Source: Andrena cerasifolii (Eukaryota; Arthropoda; Insecta; Hymenoptera; Andrenidae). Taken from it: a stretch of DNA of 64,000 nucleotides. The notes beneath the pieces are model-generated. The model was given only the letters and a program-made list of their open reading frames with translations. It was not told the origin of the DNA and did no database searches. Made by a program: the position numbers and the translations under genes. The DNA lies in NCBI RefSeq assembly GCF_050908995.1, contig NC_135118.1, positions 3,782,001 through 3,846,000 of the forward strand, read 5' to 3'. Below, piece after piece: positions 12,291-23,180 of this stretch. Numbering within the stretch: the first letter of the stretch is position 1; every line of letters starts with the position of its first letter.

Positions 12291-13166
12291 TAGGGTAGAC
12301 CGGGTCGAATCGAATCACAGGGCGAATCGGATGAAAATAAGAATTTAGTCTATATTTCTTATACCGCGATAGAAATGAGCATTCCGATCGTTCGTAGTAC
12401 CTCGTCTCTATCCCCCGCACCTACCGCAAAAAGCCCGTTAATTGTTTTAAGTCATTGGTTAGAGCTGGCATACGTTTTCAGTGACATGGACGCTTTGGAA
12501 CGTTACAATTTTGGTCCGAATCTAACCTACGTAACCTGCAATTTCGTATTTAAAATAGAAAGTAAGCTTGAAAATTCCAATGTGTTTATTGTTATTAGTT
12601 TGCACGGAGCCCAAGTTTAGTATTTCATGTATTTTAGACTATTATGTCATAATATGTTTATGTAATCTACACCCTTTGAAATACTTATATATGGGGCTAA
12701 TCGGATCACGTTATTTGGGGTGAATCGGATCACTCTTTATTTTCATTTGAGTATTTTTATGATTATGAATATGATAATTGTTTATATACAGATGGTTAGT
12801 ACGTACATAAAAAAGAGCAATCCGGGATCATTGTGTCTCCAAATAAAAATAAAGGAATCTCTGATATAAATTAAATTTAGAGAAATGACAAAAAAAATAA
12901 ATTAATGGTCTTAAGAAGATGGCATTGTATTTACTCTGGTGAAAAATTAATTCGTCCACTTTCAGAAGATTATCTGAGAAGAGTGATGCCACGAGAGTTG
13001 TGCTGATAGAGGCGGCAAAAAACGGCAATATCCTTCCGATCTGTGTGCTGAGTAGTGTCACTTGACTTCACTGTCATTAAATTAGATTTGTTTAAGTTGA
13101 TTCTAAAGGTTTTGTTATGAAAATTTCGGTTTTTTTTCAGAAATTTATGGGTTATCCGATTCGCCC
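12291..13166. mobile_element. TA-flanked phrase element, AATCGGATCA type
   Basis: Starts TA then GGGTAGACCGGGTCGAATCG. The phrase GGCGAATCGGATGA / GGGGTGAATCGGATCA recurs near 12322, 12693 and 12717 and, inverted, at the right end (TATCCGATTCGCCCCAA, 13153). The right end is cut by a family E fragment. The internal open frame of 81 codons has no resemblance to known proteins. Confidence 0.6.
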
Positions 13167-13472
13167 CAAGAAAAAAACTCTTTTCGTCAGTTATATATTT
13201 TTTTTAACTCTTTTCAAAATCTTGTTAACGGAAGTTTGTAGCGCTTATTGCACCATTAAACTTTTGTTCGAAACATTTTTTTCTGTCTGTTGTACTTTGA
13301 TAGTTATACGCGAAAAAGTGGAAGTGCCAATTTGATTTTGAGGTTAGTCCCCCTCGCTCCGAAATGGCGATAGGGCCCAAATAAAAGACACCCGTGTTCT
13401 CGTTTTGAATTACTCTAAAAACCCACAAAGTTGCGTTCCAATCGGTGAGTCCGGGTTCGCGGTGTTCCCTTA
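13167..13472. mobile_element. family E right-half fragment, copy 2
   Basis: Begins inside the element (ACTCTTTTCGTCAGTTATAT) and runs to GGGTTCGCGGTGTTCCCTT. The left half is missing. Confidence 0.85.
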
Positions 13473-14655
13473 AATTGTAGTACCGGTATTCCAAATTACC
13501 TGCACCTTAACGAAATCGATACTTACTGTCATTCTTCATTTAAGCCCAAGTTTCAGACACTTTTTCTTTTTTCTTACGACTGAGAGTTTGAAATATAAAA
13601 GTTTATTAGTTTCCCTATGATATTATGCAGTTTTATTTGCTCCCACCCGCGTGCCGTAATTTTTTATTCGTCTTAAACAAATTGGTATTCCAAATGTACT
13701 GCACTTCCTCTACATAATTATGAACGTACTATAAGCTTGCTAGGGATAAGTAGTTTGAAAAGCAAAAGGACTACGTCCAACTGCTGAATGAAGAAATAGT
13801 ATAAGTATAAGAATTCGTAAGATTTGATATTGCAACCCCCTCCTTACGTAATATTTTCTTACATTTAATTGTTTCAGTTATTAAAATTCTGTTAAAAGTT
13901 TATATAATTCATTAAATTCGGTTTCGTGAAATTTAAACTAAAACTACTTTTCAGGAACATTAATGATAGAGTTTGTATTTATTGGAAATTAGGTTGAAAA
14001 ATATTACGTAAGACGCTACCTGACTTCACGACGACCCCCCCCCCCCCAAAAAAAAATAGCGTTACGTAATTTAAAGACGACCCCTTATTGCTGAATCTAA
14101 AAAATCTAAAAAAAAAAGTTCGCAAGTGCACGTAACTTTCGAGGAAAGCCGAAGAGCGCACATAAGCAAAATATACCTAGTGTGGAATGCTGAAAAATTA
14201 GGAAGCGGCCACTTGGCGTTTCATGCCCGCTAGGGTGTACATTAATATTTCTATGCGGTTTCGCCTGTATTTTCTGAGGAAATAATCATCGCTGCCTCTG
14301 CAAATACTATTTTATGTCCCCGTAATCTACACGGGACTCGGGACTCGCCTTAACACCGGCCAAGTAAGCGACCCGATGAAAATTATAAGGGGTTCAACGG
14401 GCGGTCGCCGTAAGATTTGATGCGGAATGTTCTTAAGGCTAATTTAGACGGGGACCACGTGGCCGAATGATCTACGAGAAAATGTCTAGTGGCAGCAGCG
14501 ATCCACGTGCTAACTGCTTACGTTCTGCACGCGTGCTTTCTTAAATAAATGCCCGCCTCGGTTTCCCAACCAACGATACACCACGCTCCAAATGGTGTAC
14601 GCCTAAGGCCTAGACGCAACTGAGGGAACCCGTAAAGGCGGGTTCACGCGTACCA
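13473..14655. other. unique stretch, no gene recognised
   Basis: Includes a 14-C run followed by an A run near 14035-14056. No exon recognised. Confidence 0.4.
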
Positions 14656-15040
14656 ATTCCGTGACAGTTCAGTGCCGTCAGTGCGAATGGTCCCTTTGTT
14701 TCAGTGTTGGTAACTGACGCGGACAAGTGTGAACTGCTTCATTCCAGAACGGAGAAACGATATTTTTTACCACTCACACTGACAGCACCAGAGTTCGGAG
14801 GGATTCGGCTACACTGATGGAGGGGGAAACACCTACAGGAGCGCTGGTAATGGGTGCGCGACTGACGCAGGCGCAGTTCATGGAGGGGGAAACACCTGCA
14901 GGAGCGGTGGTAATGGGTGCGTGACCGACGCAGGCGCAGTTCATGTAAACACATTACCACCGCTCCTGTAGGTGCTTCCCCCTCCATCAGTGCAGCCGAA
15001 TCCCTTCGAACTCTGGACAGCACTGAACCGTCACGGAACT
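14656..15040. repeat. GC-rich inverted repeat with a 63-bp duplication
   Basis: Left AATTCCGTGACAGTTCAGTGC pairs with the complement of 15016-15040, and AGAGTTCGGAGGGATTCGGC pairs with the complement of 14995-15015. Between them TGGAGGGGGAAACACCTRCA.. occurs twice exactly 63 bp apart (14818, 14881) and once inverted (near 14960-14995). A minus-strand 105-codon frame here is a repeat artefact. Confidence 0.75.
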
Positions 15041-17531
15041 GACGGTCCGGAAACAAACTCGAGAGAGGGAGTCCTTCTTTTTATTTGCCTTTATTGCCTT
15101 ATCGCGTAGGATGTCTCATTAATCGCGGCAAGAACAGCAGAAGTAGAGGGGATAGCGCTCATCTTCCAATTAGTTCGAGACAAAAACCCCGTCCTTTGTT
15201 CGAGACAATACTCTATGCATGAATCCGCCTTAAGGAGGTTCGATACCTCACTTGCGGGGCAGGCGGCGAGAGGGGTAAGCCTATGCTTATACATGGGAGC
15301 TCTGCAGTGATACCAATCTTAGATAAAAAAAAATTATGTAGACAAAAAGGTTATTTACATGTCTATTCCTAATAAAATTATTACTACATATTTTGTTTTG
15401 GAGTTCAATTAAACAAAAAGTATGTTTAATGCAGTTAGAAATATAATATTTTCATTAAAAGTAGCGTAAATATGCGAGCGAAATGCGGCAACGTCGCTTT
15501 GCGTCCATCTTTCTTTCTCTTTCCACTTTACACTTGTGGCGTCGCAACAAATTACTAAATACATGTTTACAGCTTGGTAGTGTTTTTAAAAATTTTTACT
15601 GTATCCTTCGTACAAGTATACACTGTATAGATGACTACCTGGCGTACAGCGTTGCCACGTTTCAAACAGTTCCTTCAGGCAGTTCCAAAAATACGAGCAC
15701 ATTGCTGTCTATTTATTCAATTATCTAATAAACCGTACGGTAAATGTCCAATTTTTTTTTTAGAATTTCATAGGAATACTTAAGCTTTTCATTGCAACAT
15801 TTTTTAGGGCTTTCTCACTATTTTTAAGGACTCTGTGTAACATTTTATAGAAATTTTATCGCTTCTCCCATAACAGCCTGCGTATAAGAGCGCAACTTTG
15901 ATTTCAATTTTTTCATAAACCGTGCTGTCAATCGACTTGAAATTTTAACGCAATGCGGACTACACTTTGGACATTAGATCAAAACACTGTTCAAAGATTT
16001 CTCATTAGTTTTGCTCCGGTATCGAACCTCCTTAAAAGGTTGCGCAGCACCAAATTTCACGAATTTTTTCACATAAAAAAAACCTATGCTACATTCTAGA
16101 TTTATCTTATCAACGAACAATAAAATCATTGTCTTTCCAATTTCAGACGAACCCGGGCGTCATAATTTGATGCACCACTTGCGCGAAGGAACTTCGCAGG
16201 ACAGCACATAACTCGGACATTTTTTAATATTTCTGTACAACATTTATACAATATATTTATCAACACGCGCCCTAAACAGAAGGAGTGTAGAAATAATTTT
16301 CAATAAATTCGTGAAATTCGGTTCTGGTTTGAGCGTCTCGGGGTGGCTTAACCTCTTAACTCTCCCTGCTCGTGAAAATTAGACTCCACGCATATGCTTC
16401 GTGTGGGATAGTACAATCAGTTTGCAAGTGCCAATTAAATGTTTATTGACTATAGCCGCCGCAATGTTGTACTAACGACGAGCTTCCACGAAACTTTGTG
16501 GATTGATAGACGAATAAAAAATATTTAGACCACGTTCGTCATACGCGGAGTTCAAAGAGTTAACACCTACGCAAATCGGAACGAAATTGCAAAGGGAACT
16601 CAAATGTCGCCGAATACAATTGGACGTTTTCGAGCTTCTGTCACTGGTCCAAGGCGGTTCAAAGGCGGCGCGGCGTGTATCGTGCAGAAAGAAAATAATC
16701 GATTTCGCCTCGGCCCAACGCGACGCGGCCGGGTACACCTACACGTCAATCAGCTCACTTCCCGTTTCCCGACTCCTTAAACACAAATCAATCATATCGG
16801 CGGTGCACGGTTCTATTTGTGTGCTTTCCTCGGGAACACGTGTTTCATTAGGAAAACGTGTTGATCCCCGCGTGTACACCGATCCAGAAACCCGATGAAG
16901 AGACGGAGGCGTTTAGTCGGTTCGTATTAAACGACGCCCTTCTTCTTCCCGCCGAATTAAACGGATAGTATCCCCTGTATTCCCTATTTGAAACACGATA
17001 AATCGCTCAGGGATCTATTTTAAAGCTCCGCTTCCTCATTGTTCAAAGACACTTCTCTCCGGCATTTACTGTTAAGTACAACCAGCGTCAGCAGTAAATA
17101 TCAATGCACTCGAGGGTGAAATGTTACTGGCTATCGTAGAAACATGTGGCGCATCGTCCGGAAGAAGAAAGTCTGTTTTATATGAATTTCCCCCGATTTT
17201 CCTATTTAAGACCCCAACGAATCTATTTCGGAGCCACGTTTCATCGTTGCTCAAAGGCACTTTTCGCCCGCATTTAATAAATATAGCATGTTCCACAAAT
17301 AAATGTAAAGTTGGAAAGCTACTTGTCATTGAAGAAACACCTACGTATATCGCGCCATTATCAGGAAAACGAAATCAATTTTATCGGATTTTACGGTTTC
17401 CCCTATTAAAACCACTTACTCTTAATATTCTTCAGTTACTATTATCTAATTGGCCGAATACAGAAGGTCGCAACCGTAAATAGCAATACGCACCAGCACA
17501 TGTGAATCGTAAAAATGAAAGGTGCACTCAC
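15041..17531. other. unique stretch, likely intron of the second innexin
   Basis: No repeats and no recognisable exon on either strand. I looked specifically on the minus strand for the next innexin exon (WLWK-WEGG pattern) and did not see it. 16550-16920 is GC-richer with chance frames. Confidence 0.45.
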
Positions 17532-17763
17532 TTGGAATATCAAGACGAAGACCACCCACTGGTAGTATTTCACGTTCCTCGTCGTCTCCCGCTGGATGGA
17601 TGTCTCGGAATCGTTCTCCTGATGATGGGGACGGTCGAAATGGAAGTTCCGAAGGGACGGCGCGACACCTGGCGCTGCTACGTTTGCCCCCAGCATCGCC
17701 CCCGTCACGAAATAGGTACTGTGTATCCAACAGTACGCATTGAAAGCCTCTACAGGAATTTCT
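17532..17763 (-). CDS. second innexin (shaking-B-like), exon with YYQWV signature
   Basis: A 232-bp internal exon, acceptor tttcgcacag and donor CAA/gtgagt, encoding 77 residues plus one leading base. It contains EIPVEAFNAYCWIHSTYF (first extracellular loop, second cysteine of the pair), an APGVAPS segment, and KYYQWVVFVLIFQ, the innexin signature entering TM2. Between these lies a hydrophilic stretch of about 28 residues rich in His, Ser, Glu and Arg, longer than in fly ShakB. The leading base completes an AGA arginine codon with the exon at 20078..20208, giving HTREIP as in shakB-type proteins (HTKDIP). The acceptor lies 74 bp from a 1.1-kb repeat. The next 3' exon (PRWLWK type) was not found down to position 1. 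The family is certain; the shaking-B assignment is likely. Confidence 0.88.
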
Positions 17764-17836
17764 CTGTGCGAAAGGAACAAAGTGAACGGGGGAGTCGATG
17801 CACGAAAACGTGAAAGCAGAATCTCGAGCCTCCATG

Positions 17837-18937
17837 GAGCACACTTCGTGGCGGTAACGTTGCAGGATGGTTGCAGTAGCCTTGCATTGTTGCATGGTTG
17901 CAGCGCAATGTGGATGTAACGTTGCTGCAACGTTGCCGTGCAACATTGCACGTGGCGGACATAGAATTATTGCTGCATAGTTGCATCAATGTTGCGGTGC
18001 AATATTGCGCGGCAACGTTCCTACAATATTTCTGCAACGTTACGGCAACGTTTGGTAACGTTTCCACAATGTTACAGCAACGTTTGGTAACGTTTCCACA
18101 ATGTTACAGCAACGTTTGGTAACGTTTCCACAATGTTAGAGCAACGTTTGATAACGTTTCCACAATGTTACATCAACGTTTGGTAACGTTTCCACAATGT
18201 TAGAGCAACGTTTGATAACGTTTCCACAATGTTACATCAACGTTTGGTAACGTTTCCACAATGTTACAGCAACGTTTGGTAACGTTTCCACAATGCTACA
18301 GCAACGTTTGGTAACGTTTCCACAATGTTACAGCAACGTTTGGTAACGTTTCCACAATGTTACAGCAACGTATGGTAACGTTTCCACAATGTTACATCAA
18401 CGTTTGGTAACGTTTCCACAATGTTACATCAACGTTTGGTAACGTTTCCACAATGTTACAGCAACGTTTGGTAACGTTTCCACAATGCTACAGCAACGTT
18501 TGGTAACGTTTCCACAATGTTACAGCAACGTTTGGTAACGTTTCCACAATGTTACAGCAACGTTTGGTAACGTTTCCACAATGTTAGAGCAACGTTTGAT
18601 AACGTTTCCACAATCTTACAGCAACGTTTGGTAACGTTTCCACAATGTTACAGCAACGTTTGGTAACGTTTTCACAATGCTACAGCAACGTTTGGTAACG
18701 TTTCCACAATGCTACAGCAACGTTTGGTAACGTTTCCACAATGTTACAGCAACGTTTGCTAACGTTTCCACAATGTTACAGCAACGTTTGGTAACGTTTC
18801 CACAATGTTACAGCAACGTTTGGTAACGTTTCCACAATGTTACAGCAACGTATGGTAACGTTTCCACAATGTTACAGCAACGTTGCGCCAGTATTGCGGC
18901 AACGTTCCTGCAATGCTGCCGCAATGTTGCTGCAACT
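17837..18937. repeat. GCAACGTTGC repeat, copy 1, with expanded 32-bp array
   Basis: The left end GAGCACACTTCGTGGCGG matches the inverted right end of the copy at 54045..54318. About 26 near-identical 32-bp units (GTTACAGCAACGTTTGGTAA then CGTTTCCACAAT) run from about 18033 to 18890, then GCGCCAGTATTGCGGCAACG closes it. The compact copy at 54 kb lacks the array, so the expansion happened inside this copy. It lies in the intron of the second innexin, 74 bp from the 17763 acceptor. Confidence 0.85.
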
Positions 18938-18944
18938 ACCATTT

Positions 18945-19296
18945 GAACTTAAAATATTTCCGTTGTTTGTAATCATACGAGAAAATTTCTAATCATAACA
19001 ATGTTTGCTTCAGAGAGACAATTATTCTGACAGAGACGATTTTTGTCTCAAGGTTATATTTCCCGAAATTTCAAGATCATCGTTGGTTTTTTTTTAATGG
19101 AATGACGTATTTTCATTAGTGTAACATTATAGCCAATAAAAATACAAATTCAGCTATTATACATGGCTATTATTTATTATTATTACAACATATTTGTCCT
19201 TTTTGTCTAGCAATCATTTTTTTCCTGAGACATTTTCTCGCATCATTACAAGCAACGGAGATATTTTAAGTTTAAATGTTAGGTGAGTCACCCTGT
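18945..19296. mobile_element. foldback element with GTGAGTCACC end
   Basis: Arms AACTTAAAATATTTCCGTTG (18950) and CAACGGAGATATTTTAAGTT (19254) pair, followed by ATACGAGAAAAT / ATTTTCTCGCAT. The right end reads GGTGAGTCACCCTGTA; the left end is cut by the preceding repeat. Confidence 0.65.
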
Positions 19297-19459
19297 AAAT
19301 TTTAATGCGTAGAATGACACATGGTGGATGTTGTAGTACATACCTACTAGTGTTACAAAACCCTAATGGAGTTTGTCAAAATGAGTCTTCGTTTTTGAAT
19401 AATTTGAATTTATAGTTTTGCATGGTAGGAGTATAAGTTCGAATACGTTAGCATTCCTA

Positions 19460-19627
19460 TCAATCAGTGGTTCTAGCTGCGGCGGTAAAGTGTTCACCTA
19501 CGACGCTACAGGTCGCCGGTTCGAATCCCCCGTCGGGGAAAAGAATTTTCTTTGAGAAAAAGAAACACGAGCTTTATACTTCTGCGATTCTGCACACATA
19601 TATACACACCGTTATTTATATTTTCGG
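19460..19627 (+). mobile_element. tRNA-derived SINE
   Basis: Contains an A-box-like TAGCTGCGGCGG near 19474 and a perfect B-box GGTTCGAATCC at 19518-19528, with tRNA-like spacing, then CCCGTCGGGG and an A-rich tail region. The anticodon arm is degenerate, so this is a SINE head and not a working tRNA. It is transcribed opposite to the innexin gene it sits in. Confidence 0.65.
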
Positions 19628-19633
19628 CCCTAC

Positions 19634-19761
19634 TGCCCGAAACGTTGCAGGAGGCGGACATAGAATTATTACTGCACCCTTGCGGCAACGTTGCGTGCAA
19701 CATTGCAATCTTGCACTGCAACCATTCTGTAACTTTGCTGCAACGACAACGTGCTGTATAG
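19634..19761. repeat. GCAACGTTGC repeat, copy 2 (short)
   Basis: GAAACGTTGCAGGAGGCGGA..ATAGAATTATTACTGCA..CAACGTGCTGTATAGG, the same landmarks as the copies at 17.8 and 54.0 kb without an array. It directly follows the SINE. Confidence 0.75.
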
Positions 19762-20077
19762 GCAATGAAGCATGGCGTCTCAAAGTAAAAGATTAAGACG
19801 ATTAAGTGAATGGAGTTGTTATTTGGGTACAGGACTGGCCAAACGAATGGGACTTCAACTACTCGGAAATGTTGGAAATTGTTAACGGGTCGAGCAATTG
19901 AAACTTTTAGGGAGACAAAAATTGACCCTGAATTTTAAGGTGAAGATAAATTTTGCGGCGAATTGTTTTAACAGATCACCACTGACCCAGAGGTGTAGAA
20001 TGTTTCGAATCACCTGTGTGAGATATGCAATGTTTTACCCGGGATACCAACTCTTTTACATAGATTGTAAATTATAC
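19762..20077. other. intron of the second innexin, unique part
   Basis: No exon or repeat recognised between the repeat and the donor at 20077. Confidence 0.5.
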
Positions 20078-20208
20078 CTCGTGTGAACACAATCGATGGG
20101 GTTCCCAACGACTTGCTTGCTACTGATGATCACGGAGAACGTTAATATCAGGATCGTCGTCATCGCGTGCAATCTGAAGATAACGCCGTCGTTTTCTATT
20201 CTGGACGC
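20078..20208 (-). CDS. second innexin (shaking-B-like), TM1 exon
   Basis: A 131-bp exon, too short for long-frame scanning, between a ttttaccag acceptor (phase 0) and an ACGAG/gtataa donor (phase 2). It translates as 43 residues with DGVIFRLHAM, a hydrophobic TM1 (TTILILTFSVII) and SSKQVVGNPIDCVHT. This aligns position by position with the ShakB segment FRLHYS...RQYVGNPIDCVHT. The in-frame stop TAA immediately before the acceptor shows it is not a first exon. Phase 2 at its end fits phase 2 at the start of 17763..17532, making an intron of about 2.3 kb between them. Key residues look intact, although Q-V-V replaces the usual Q-Y-V. Confidence 0.87.
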
Positions 20209-20491
20209 CTGGTAAAATTACAATAGCCTCTGGTACATCGCATTCCATTGTTCCCTTGTGTTTGTGATTTTTAATATTGCATTCAAATGAATATTATAAT
20301 AGTGGAAGAGATTAAAAAAAATTCTATGCATCGCGTAAAGTGTACAGTAAAATCGTGTAAGAACTTAATTTTTGGAGCACACGAATTATAACAGATTCAA
20401 GTGCGTGTGATTAAATCATTTTCATTTATTACTTCAGAATATGCGTTTGAAGAAGGGCCTAATTTTGGGCTGCTGGGGGTATCCTACCCCC
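20209..20491. other. intron of the second innexin upstream of the TM1 exon
   Basis: Contains the acceptor ttttaccag. Nothing else recognised. Confidence 0.5.
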
Positions 20492-21233
20492 TTAAGGGGA
20501 GGTTCTGGTCTAGAGCCCCAAAAAATAGGTGATATTTAGGAATTAATTAAAGAAAAACTACTACATATAACGTAATGGAACTTTTTGCATTATATTAACG
20601 ATATCTTAGATTATAGAAATATATTTTTTGTTTTATAATTAATCATTGCAGACAGCCTTGGGGAGTCGTTAAAGTCAAGGCGTCAAAAAATTGATCCAAA
20701 TCGGTGGGACCTCTATCTCCAAAAGTTATAATCCGATTCGACTGAAACCTTGTTTATTTTGAAGATTATTCGTTTGGCTAGGGGGGGGGGGGATTAAAAA
20801 AATACAAAAATTACATTTTTTTTAGAAAATAACGACACTTGAAGTTTGAAATCACTTTTCCCTGTATTTTCCGTCCTTTCATCGCCTTTGAAAATTATAA
20901 ATTTTCAACTTTTTGTAATTTTTTAGCCCCCCCCCCCTAGCTAAAAGAATAATCTTCAAAATAAAAAAAATTTCAGTCGAATCGGATAATAATTTTTGAA
21001 CATACAGGTCCCACCGTTTTGAGAAGACTGTTTCGAGAAAAACGCATTTGAAGTTTTACGTGAGCGCCGAAGTGGACGGTTGTTGCCCATGCATTTGCCG
21101 CGACTCCAATGCCTATAACTTCGGGAATTTTACGAATTTCAACAAATCCTTTTAAACACGTTTTCCTAAAAGGTTGAACATTCGAAAAATGAAATAAAAA
21201 AAAATCGACATTTAGACCAGAACCTCCCCTTAA
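20492..21233. mobile_element. TTAA foldback family K, copy 1
   Basis: TTAA at both ends, TIR GGGGAGGTTCTGGTCTAGAG and its inverted partner TAGACCAGAACCTCCCC. Arms pair across the G10 and C9 runs near 20790 and 20935 (GAAGATTATTCGTTTGGCTA pairs with AGCTAAAAGAATAATCTTC). Its right TTAA is also the left TTAA of the next element. The copy at 59537..60273 is closely similar. Confidence 0.9.
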
Positions 21234-21965
21234 GGGGTTATGCCTACCTGCAAGGTCTGAAAACACAAGTATTTTTGGGGAATTTTTTAAAACACTCGAA
21301 GACTTTTTTTTTAAATAAACCTTTATGTATTCGAAAGTGTACATGTTAAACTACTTGTGGTAATTTTTGCGATGGAAAATATACACAAATAAAAAAAAAT
21401 ATTAGCGATCTCTCGGCAGCGATTTTTTTTGTCAGTAGTTTGCGGTGAACATTCTAATTCTGACCTGGCCCATCTGAAATAAAAAATTCGCGGGAATTTA
21501 GTTAGTATATTGGATTATCTTGTCCTTAATCTTTATTATCCCAAGATATTAATTTGCTACAAAATGGCAACTTCTGACAGCAAAAGTATCGATTTTCACC
21601 ACAGAATCGCGCTCATGTTTCATCATTTTCCATCTGTAAAATAACAACTACCCAACGGAAATGAAAAACCCACGATTAAGGACAAGCTAATCTAATATAC
21701 TCAATAAATTTGGTCGAGGTTTTTATTTCTGATGAACCAGGTCGTAGCTACAGTGATCACCGTAATAAAAAAAGCGCTGTCGCGAGATCGCTTATAATTC
21801 CATTATTTATTTAGTTATCGCATTGCAAAAAAAAACTACAAGAACTTTAAAATATATACTTTCGAATATACTACCGTTAATTTAAAAAAAAGTCTTCAAA
21901 TTGGAGAAAAAAAATCCCGAATATACTTGCGTTTTCAGACCTTGCAGGTAGGCACAACCCCTTCA
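21230..21965. mobile_element. TTAA foldback family L
   Basis: Left TTAAGGGGTTATGCCTACCT and right AGGTAGGCACAACCCCTTCA; the right duplication has mutated from TTAA to TTCA. Arms include CTGCAAGGTCTGAAAACAC paired with GTTTTCAGACCTTGCAG. The core TGCGGTGAACATT..GGCCCATCTGAAAT and AAAATGGCAAC matches the order seen in families A and B. Confidence 0.85.
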
Positions 21966-23180
21966 GAAGAGAAGAGAATATCCAAAACGGGCACTTGTGT
22001 CGCCAAAAAGTGTCCAAGCTTCACCACAATAGCAAAGATAACGTCCAATTCCACTAAAAAGAAATTATCTCTTCCACTTTGTCTGTCACGACTGTTTAAA
22101 CAAAAGCACTGCTCTGCACCCCTATTTGTAACCGAAAATCGTAACAGGTTCCAGAGTGTCACTTACACGTAAGAAATAGTAAAACCCCGTGATGATATCG
22201 ATCATCTTCCCTCCGGTTCTCCTTCCTACTTCCAACAGTTCCGCTTACAGCTCGCGGTTCATGCGATCGTTTGCCCAACAAGTTTCTTTCGTTCGAAGAT
22301 ACATCATCCCCTTTAGCGTATGATCCTGCAGACTTCACCACCGAGTTTGTGCTTCATACCGCGATTAAAAACGTCGAGCGCCACGAATCGGTGAACATCG
22401 TTTCTTCCGAAACTCTTCTGGCTTTCATTTCCAATCGCGTCGGAAATTGCGATTTCTTCCCGGTTCTTCGCAACATCGGCTTATCAATTCTGTTTCGTGA
22501 TGCACGCTCACCGTCTGCCAATTCTGCTGACCGAGGAAGACAGAGCGGATGGCAGAGCAGACGGAAATGTGATCGAGGAACAGTGGTCCAGAATGTGACA
22601 CCGGTGGTTAAACAACAGGAATCCTGTATGCCGAAAAGGTGGTAGTGTTTGTTACAGTATTTCTGATCGCTGGGAGCGTACGATTGGTATTTAATTGTCC
22701 ACTTGTGATCCTGAGCAGCGGTAGACAACCCAAGCAAGATCACTCGAAGCGCGAATGCTGGCGGAACACCTCTGCTGGTTGACAAAACACGAGCATCAAG
22801 ACTGTTGCTTTTCTCTGATCTCTTTCAGTTCGGGCCAATTTTATTTTTGTATTTTTTACCCCTCTGTCTCTTCCTATTTCCACCCACCCCCTCCCCACCC
22901 AGCTTGCGCTGACGGCGATGCGGCGGAACGACTCCATCCGCTTTTGCCTAGCGATGGTTCCGAGACGCCTCGAATTCAAAATTGGCTAAAATCGAGGGCT
23001 GATTTTCCATGGCAAGGACTTGGGCAAGGATCATCTCGAGGATTTCGCAACGATCTTCCATTTAACTGCGACGAGAGCTGCGTGGATTCATTCATCGATA
23101 CAATTGTTACCAATATGAGGCTGAAGCTTCCTCAACAAAGGCGGTGCTGATGATGTTTTAGAGTCTCGAGTTAGCTGGAG
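21966..23180. other. GC-richer stretch upstream of the second innexin
   Basis: Plus- and minus-strand frames of 75-143 codons overlap without family resemblance. The region could hold the promoter and first exon of the second innexin (see 22899..22937). A pyrimidine-rich tract (CCCACCCCCTCCCCACCC) lies at about 22880-22900. Confidence 0.35.
22899..22937 (-). CDS. possible 13-codon start exon of the second innexin
   Basis: The TM1 exon needs about 13 residues in front of it, because ShakB has 13 residues before the equivalent point. On the minus strand an ATG at 22937 opens exactly 13 codons (MESFRRIAVSASW) followed by a gtgggg donor in phase 0. An F-R pair near residue 4 recalls MLDIFRGL. 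The donor is weak, the similarity is slight and the region is GC-rich with many chance frames, so this is only a candidate. shakB genes often have alternative short first exons, and the true one may lie elsewhere. Confidence 0.22.

Noticed and set aside
1..17531. Remaining 3' exons of the second innexin
   Set aside because: I searched the minus strand for the WLWK..WEGG, FFDGEF and FPRVTKC-type patterns and found none, so they are presumed to lie beyond the window.
17442..17951. 169-codon and 166-codon minus-strand frames treated as one exon
   Set aside because: Only 17763..17532 of the first frame matches innexin and is bounded by splice sites. The rest is repeat and intron read-through, and the other frame is a shadow.
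18033..18890. Regular 32-bp repeats resembling a CRISPR array
   Set aside because: The repeats are contiguous without unique spacers and the DNA is eukaryotic; it is a minisatellite.
19465..19545. Functional tRNA gene
   Set aside because: A and B boxes are present, but the acceptor stem and anticodon arm do not pair properly, and an A-rich tail follows, so it is a SINE head.
22354..23150. Frames of 124-143 codons on both strands as candidate exons
   Set aside because: No family resemblance and mutual overlap. Only the short ATG segment at 22937 was kept, as a low-confidence start exon.
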